64,000 bases of DNA, taken from the NCBI GenBank assembly GCA_023213395.1, contig CM041465.1, positions 91,519,741 through 91,583,740 of the forward strand, written 5' to 3'. The DNA comes from Cycas panzhihuaensis. Taxonomy: Eukaryota > Cycadophyta. Positions within the stretch are counted from its first letter, which is position 1. Each line of letters begins with the position of its first letter. Below the pieces are notes generated by a model that ran no database searches, was not told where the DNA came from, and worked only from the letters and a program-made list of their open reading frames with translations. A program made the position numbers and the translations under genes. Below are positions 58,663 to 64,000 of the stretch, piece after piece.

Positions 58663-59001
58663 TGTTGGGAATAATTCCAATGTGGTAAGTGCACCTGAGC
58701 GCTTAGAGCCCCTAAAAGCCACCTTTAAGGGCCCCTAGGGCACCTTGAGCCACTCAACAACCACTTAGACCTAACACCACTTACTTGAGGTATGTATTTC
58801 ATTTAATGTTTTAATATATTTTGAATTTACATTGGTTAACGTGCGGCTAGGGTGATGGCACTCAATGCCTCCCTGAAATTCATTATTTAAGGGATGGGAA
58901 TACCTCCCAGGTATTTATCAATACCGCTAATTATCGGAAATCACTGTTATACTCAAAATGCTCTCATTCTAAAGTCCCACCCTGCTCCTCCAGCTCCATA
59001 A
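58663..59001 (+). repeat. 3' LTR of copia C, 339 bp
   Basis: TGTTGGGAATAATTCC to CTCCATAA (terminal CA mutated to AA); same length as the 5' LTR. Confidence 0.92.
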
Positions 59002-59031
59002 AAAATATGCCATATTTGAGAAAACTATGAT

Positions 59032-59500
59032 AGATCTTAAAGAAAATGTAGTAGATCTTGAAGAAAACTTGTATGAATATTGCATGTAGCTAAAAATCCT
59101 TCACAAGTCTTTGAAAAAATGTAGCTTATACCTGAAATCTGCTAATCTCCTTCATAGATCTGGAAATATAGATAAGAATCTACCAAAAAATGGCGAAAAT
59201 ATATGATAAAAAAATATAGATTTGAAGAAATATAGCTCAAATCTGAGAAAAAACTTAGATAAATGTGGCTTGCTACTAAAATCCTTCACAAATATGCATA
59301 AATCTATGAATAAATCTAAAACATACTTGTTATTTTTTAAATATAACTTAAGAATATGCAAATCTTGATAAAATAATATGAGAAACTTGTTGAAAAAAAC
59401 TTGCAGAAAATAAATGTAACCAGTATTTTACTTGTGAGAAAATCTACCTTAAAATCTTCTTCCTTCTTTGAAAAATTTCAACAGGCCAGTAATCGACCAC
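59032..59500 (-). repeat. AGATCT array and PBS-proximal region of B3 (right part)
   Basis: Continuation of the array split by C, with AGATCT at 59032, 59053 and 59156 and decayed forms after that. No gene. Confidence 0.65.
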
Positions 59501-59594
59501 TCTGATACAAGATGTAGAAAAAATAATATATCCCAACGTGGCTCTGATACCAAATATTGGAAAAATAATGGAGCTCCAAGTAGCTCTGTTACCA
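59499..59594 (-). promoter_or_regulatory. Primer-binding site copies of B3, three in register
   Basis: Plus-view copies ACTCTGATACAA (59499), GCTCTGATACCA (59541-59552) and GCTCTGTTACCA (59583-59594), spaced 42 bp. The middle copy lies 2 bp from the LTR edge at 59555 and is the functional one by position; the last lies inside the LTR. Confidence 0.88.
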
Positions 59595-60002
59595 AATGTA
59601 GGAATATAATTACAGGAGAATAGGACAGAACATAGAATAATCTTCAATAGATCAATACATCAATACATTATTGTATCATAAATACATGAATCTTCTATAT
59701 TCAATCCATTGTGAGAAGTGAGCATTATAAATTTCCCAAATGAGGGTGGTGTCTAAAGATACCAGGGTTGCACACCCCTCAATATTTATAATTTGGGAGA
59801 GGTGGGAAACTCATCAACCCCTGAAATTTAAATTAACAATAAAATAATACTAACTTAACTCAAATAAAACTAACTCAAATTAACATTAACTTACCTTAAC
59901 TTACCTACACATGTTGAGCACCTATATATATAAAATGAGGTTGATGAGGTGTAAAATCCTGGTTGGAAGATGGGAGTAGAGTGATGATGATTAACTCTAA
60001 TA
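59555..60002 (-). repeat. 5' LTR of B3, about 448 bp, with an embedded PBS copy
   Basis: Starts TATTGGAAAAATAATGGAGC, parallel to 47071, and includes one PBS-like unit before TGTAGGAATATAATTAC (59597). Ends CTCTAATA at 60002, followed by GCCAT. Confidence 0.88.
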
Positions 60003-60007
60003 GCCAT

Positions 60008-60700
60008 CCATTACAATTTATACACTCTGATCTATGTAGACCAATAGTTATTCCTTCATTGAAGGGCAAGTTATATTATATCTCTTTCATTAATGATTTC
60101 ACTAGAAAAGTATGGGTAGCTTTTCTACACAAGAAGGATGAAGCCTTTCGTATATTCAAAAAATTCAAAGCCCTCATTGAAAAGGAGTCAGGTTATTAAC
60201 TCAAATGTCTTCAAACTAATAATAGTGGTGAATATACCTCACATGAGTTTGAAAGCTACCTTCAAGATAATAGCATCAAGCATCAAATAATAGTATCAGG
60301 TACCCCACAACAAAATGGAGTTGACGAGCACATGAATAGGATAATCATGAACATGGCTCAGGCTATGTTGGTATACAAAAATGTACCTACCTATCTATAG
60401 GCCAAAGCAATTTGGACAGTTGTTTATTGTATCAATGCTATTAACCCATCAAAGGAAGGACAATCACCTAATGAAAAGTGGTTAGGATAAGCCCCCATTG
60501 TTCATAACTTTAAAAAAATTGGCTTTACATGCTATGCCCACATTCTGGATGTAGACCGAAATAAACTCTAGCCAAGGGCACTTAAAGGCATCTTTATTAG
60601 ATACCCTATGGATAAGAAAGGGTATAAGGTTTTTATACATTTACAATGAAAAATCATTATCACTAGAGATGTTATTTTTGTGGAGATAGAGGATTAGTTA
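60008..60700 (+). pseudogene. Integrase of copia D
   Basis: Continues the frame cut at 47070. LQFIHSDLCRPIVIPSLKGK carries the first catalytic Asp, ISFINDFTRKVWVAFLHKKD the second, and NGVDEHMNR near 60310-60340 the Glu. The C-terminal FIRYPMDKKGYKVF follows. Stops at 60197 and later. Confidence 0.92.
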
Positions 60701-61269
60701 CTTAAACTATACTCCAAAGTACCCTCACGTCGCTATAATAATATTATCAAGTATGATGTTCATATTCCAAAATTTTGGGAGGGGAGGACAGACATAAATT
60801 ACTCTAAATGTTAGAAGCTGACAATAGAGCCTTGGAGGATACAAGTTATGACTTTAAACTGATGAATGCACATCTAACACTATCCTTTGAAGATAACAGA
60901 GTTAACAAAGGTAACACCATTATAGAAGAATCATCCTCTCCACCATCAGTTGATAAAGGCAAAACAGTGGCAGAAGGATCATCTTCCTTAGGTGCATCAA
61001 CATCCTCCTCACAAAATAATCATTTTAATGAACAAGATGAGAATAAAGAAGTTGAGGAAATGGAGACCTCATTCCCAACTTGAGGATCTCGAGAAGCCCA
61101 CTAGCTCAATAAGGATATACGACTAGATGAGGTGGGTAAAAATGGCACTTGAAGTGCCCATAAAAAAAGGATGCAAGAATCATTATGTACTAAGATTGAA
61201 CCAACAAAACTGCATCTTACTCTTAATGAAGAGCCCATAACATACTAAGAAGTTATAAAATATACAATT

Positions 61270-62230
61270 TAGAGAAATGCTATGAACAAAGAGTACCAAT
61301 CTCTTATCAAGAACGGTACATAGGAGCTCGTTGACCTACCACTTGGCAGAAAGGTAGTTCAAAATAAATGGGTGTTCGAAAACAAATATAGATTAGATGG
61401 CACCCTTAAAAAACACAAGGTGATGTTGGTAGCTAAAGGATTTACACAAAGAGAAGGCATTGACTACACTAAAGTCTTTGCACCTACAACCAAGTGGCCT
61501 GTAATTAGAACGCTTATAGTCTTGGCTACTCAACAGGGTTAGAAAATCTACCAACTTGATATTAAGACCATGTTTTTGAATGGAGATCTTGAAGAAGAAA
61601 TTTATATGGATCAACTAGAAAGATATGAGATCGAAGGTCAAGAGCATAAGGTTTGTAGGATCAGAAAGTCCTTGTACAGCCTTAAACAAGCCCCTCGTGC
61701 TTGGTTTTCCAAGTTGTTTGAAAGAATGAGATAGCTTGGATATAAGGTTTATGACTAACAAGATATTGATGCAATATTATTCATCAAGCGCCATAAGGAT
61801 AAAGTCACTTATCTCATAATCTATATGGATGACATGCTAGTAATGGGTAATAATGAACAAACAATAAGTCAGTTGAAAAAGGACCTTGGTAAAATGTTTG
61901 AATTGTCTGACCTCGATTTGATGAAATATTACTTAGGAATTGAAGTAATACAAAATAATAGAAAAATTTTTCTCTCCCAAGAAAAATATATTAACGATTT
62001 TCTAACCAAGTTTCAGTTAGAAGATGCTCGACCAGTGATTTTACCTATGGACCTTAATACCAAACTCTCAACTAAAGGTGATATTAGGGAGACAGATGCA
62101 ATACTCTACAGGGAACTTGTAGGTAGTCTCATCTACACTACGGATACAAGGCTAGATATTTCGTACTCTATCAATATTCTTGCTCGTTACATGACAAATC
62201 CTAGCAAAATCATTGGCAGGTAGCAGTGCG
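61270..62230 (+). pseudogene. Reverse transcriptase of copia D
   Basis: Islands GFTQREGIDYTKVFAPTTKW, IYQLDIKTMFLNGDLEEEIY and [19 protein letters not shown] precede the long frame 61825-62223. The active box at about 61820 reads YMDDM, intact. MKYYLGIEVIQNN and VGSLIYTTDTRLDISYSINI follow. Interrupted by about half a dozen stops. Confidence 0.92.
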
Positions 62231-62720
62231 AGTGTTGAGATACCTTAAGACGAATAACAAATATGGTCTGTTGTATGAACCTAATTCAGATTTCAAGCTT
62301 TCTGCATACACATACTTAAACTTTGTAGCAGATAAAGATATAGGAAGATCTATGTCTGGGTATGTAATGTTTTTTGGAACAGTACCAATATCATGAAGAT
62401 CTAGATGGTAGAAGATAGTTACATATTCAATTGATGAAGCTTAATACATTGTTACTTTTGAGACCAGTAAGGAGGTTATATGGCTGAGAAAATTACTGGA
62501 AATATTGAATATCACATAAATAAGTCCTACAAGTCTTTGTGTGGATAATCAATCAATAATCTGTATGGCAAAAAATCCTATATTTCACAATCATACTAAA
62601 CACATAAGTACGAAAGTCCACAGGATTAGAGAACTTATTCATGACAGCATAATTCAAGTGGAATACTTCCCCACAGTAGATCAAGTGGCCAATATATTTA
62701 CCAAATAACTGTAAAAGGTG
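62231..62720 (+). pseudogene. RNase H of copia D
   Basis: Decayed segments RYLKTNNKYGLLYEPNSDFK, SMSGYVMFFGT, ETSKEVIWLRKLL and VHRIRELIHDSIIQVEYFPT, ending in VDQVANIFTK, the typical C-terminus of copia pol. Equivalent to 7620-8135 in F. Confidence 0.85.
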
Positions 62721-62784
62721 AAGTTTGAATATTTCTGAAGGTAGATCAACCTTAGGGCCTCCATCTTCAATTAATCAAAGAAGA

Positions 62785-63533
62785 TGACAACATGATCATC
62801 ATACTCTATTCTTTTCGTGAAAACCTCTTATGGGTGCATAAGAATAAAAGTAAGTCTCTGCTCTATCCTATTTATGAAAACACCATGTGGGCATGGAAGG
62901 ATAAAGGTTATACTAGTTTTGGAAAATATGAACATATGAAAACCCAAAAGGGCATAGGGTATGACCAAACAATATATGGAGACATAGTAGATTAAGCTGC
63001 ACATTTAAGCTGTTTGGCTATCAGGCTGCATCAAAGAGCCACCTTAGCCATTTTGATTTATAAAAGGGGCTATAGATCGTAGAAAGTCTATGGGTTTTTA
63101 TTCTCTATGAGGGTTTTCCCACAAAAGTTTCATTTAAAATTTTAATATAATAATGAGGCTCAAATGAAAACCTCATAGAATAGATTTTCTTAAAAATGAC
63201 TTTCCATCATTAAAGGGGGGATTAAAAGAGGTTAATGTATTAAGGTCATTTATGTATATTAATTGCGTGACCTTAGGATATATTGTTAGCATTAGTCTCT
63301 TAATGAAATGCACTTTGTGTGCATTTAGATGTAATTTCAGGTTCATATCATTAGGCAGGAGAATTCTAATCCTAATGCTCACCCTCATTAATAAAAGGTG
63401 AAATCTCAAGGAGGGAGTCATTATTCATTCACACCTTTAAGCTTGCTCTCATATCTTGTTTCATATCTTTTTCATTCTCCATTTCCATTATGTGTATGTG
63501 AGTGATTTATTTCATAGATCCATCCTTCCTTCA
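62785..63533 (+). repeat. LTR-like block at the 3' end of copia D, 749 bp
   Basis: Begins TGACAACATG after a purine-rich tract (CAAAGAAGA) and ends CCTTCCTTCA. It matches 8189-8934 along its length and its 3' part matches 5554-5977. A polyadenylation-like AATAAAA is near 63391. Confidence 0.75.
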
Positions 63534-64000
63534 TGATTGTAATAGATTTTAAGGCTAAGCACTTAGCTATGGTCGAATTATATATCGTTGCCTCCATTTT
63601 AAGGACCTTAGCATGGATCTCAAGGTATAAGGTATTAATGAAGATATCCCTCTTTAAATGCTTAGGTAATGTAGACTTTGAGGAATGGAGGAGGTTATGG
63701 AAGTGGTGACCAAAGTCTGAATTAAGCTCATATTGCCCTTGTTTAAGTGAGAGAAGTGCTTTAGTGTCCCTCTTAAATGGCCTCATAACATCAAAATAGT
63801 TGATAAATGAGTCTAATTATTAGAAGTAGTGAATATAATGGGATAAGAGATGATAAAACCACTTGAGAGTATCCCCTTAGAGTGACCTAGGGAATAACTT
63901 CATCAAAATGTGGTCATAGGCCCAATAATCAATACATGCCATGGTGAATGCCTTGACATGATTAATGGGGTCCTAAGATGATGTGCCATCAAATGTAAGT
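63534..64000 (-). pseudogene. Gag core of a second gypsy element of the H family, AT-decayed
   Basis: Minus strand encodes ALLSLKQGQYELNSDFGHHF, LPKHLKRDIFINTLYLEIHA and NSTIAKCLALKSITI, aligning with 1411-1860. The two DNA copies differ mostly by C-to-T and G-to-A changes, leaving this copy strongly AT-rich. It begins in mid-gag exactly at the end of copia D and continues beyond the window. Confidence 0.88.

Larger units (their letters stand above)
52121..59001 (+). mobile_element. Copia retrotransposon C, internally deleted, inserted in B3
   Basis: Two 339-bp LTRs (52121-52459, 58663-59001), an exact target duplication AAAAT (52116-52120, 59002-59006) and a perfect PBS at 52462 define a complete 6881-bp plus-strand element. 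About 38 LTR differences (11%), mostly transitions. It contains foreign DNA, a leader homologous to that of the B family, a gag N-terminus joined directly to RT, and RNase H. Protease and integrase are absent. Confidence 0.93.
47071..60002 (-). mobile_element. Non-autonomous copia-like element B3, split by C
   Basis: Exact target duplication GCCAT (47066-47070, 60003-60007) and LTRs at 47071-47510 and 59555-60002 define it; removing it restores the integrase frame of copia D. It carries the B-family gag-like ORF, leader, a foreign segment with SNF2-helicase sequence and an AGATCT array, the last split by copia C. LTR difference is roughly 10% by eye. No pol of its own: the RT/RNase H at 57-58.5 kb belongs to C. 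Confidence 0.9.
44600..63533 (+). mobile_element. Copia retrotransposon D, split by B3
   Basis: Gag, protease and pre-integrase sequence (45283-47070) continues exactly at 60008 after B3 and its GCCAT duplication are removed; the integrase frame reads through that join. RT, RNase H and an LTR-like block complete it to 63533, where it abuts a gypsy gag. The 5' end has a PBS, but the two LTR candidates differ, so D may be a recombinant or have lost one LTR. Confidence 0.8.

Noticed and set aside
5554-63533. A single giant element bounded by the similar LTR copies at 5554-5977 and 63111-63533
   Set aside because: The flanking gypsy sequences are not adjacent parts of one target (leader on the left, mid-gag on the right), and several other complete elements and orientations lie between.

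Overview
This window looks like repeat-packed nuclear DNA from a seed plant with a large genome. Gymnosperm-like is my guess; the species cannot be read from the sequence. I found no intact host gene, no rRNA or tRNA gene and no CRISPR array. Almost everything recognisable is an LTR retrotransposon of the Ty1/copia or Ty3/gypsy type, and every coding region is broken by stops or frameshifts.

Layout. 1-5553: GC-rich Ty3/gypsy element on the minus strand (H), covering protease, gag and leader. 5554-8934: internally deleted copia (F, plus). 9.1-10.4 kb: CT-rich, possibly gag-derived relic. 12616-26174: copia A (minus) with 508-bp LTRs, split by element B1 (17864-24256). 27.8-34.0 kb: Ty3/gypsy element G (minus) with decayed gag, protease, RT, RNase H and integrase. 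34.5-34.8 kb: degenerate minisatellite. 37794-42423: element B2 (minus). 44.0-47.07 and 60.0-63.53 kb: the two halves of copia D (plus), split by B3 (47071-60002, minus), which is itself split by copia C (52121-59001, plus). 63534-64000: gag of a second, AT-decayed copy of the H family. Exact 5-bp target duplications bound B1 (TAATA), B2 (CATAG), B3 (GCCAT) and C (AAAAT), so the nesting order C in B3 in D, and B1 in A, is directly visible.

The most interesting system is the B family (B1, B2, B3). These are non-autonomous copia-like elements with roughly 408-448 bp LTRs and an initiator-tRNA-Met primer-binding site (PBS). They have no pol. They carry one gag-like ORF with an acidic linker and a conserved C-terminal segment I do not recognise, running into the 3' LTR. 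Each has a conserved AT-rich leader, then a slot holding unrelated GC-richer host-like DNA (a DExH RNA-helicase fragment in B1, a SNF2-helicase fragment in B3, unidentified DNA in B2), then (in B1 and B3) an array of AGATCT palindromes, then tandemly reiterated PBS units about 42 bp apart. In B3 one PBS unit has become part of both LTRs, which suggests that LTRs can grow by priming from a downstream PBS copy. Copia C shares the B leader and also carries foreign DNA in the slot, but has different LTRs. Copia D shows an independent PBS reiteration.

Limits: similarities, difference counts and family names come from reading by eye. No database search or alignment program was used.
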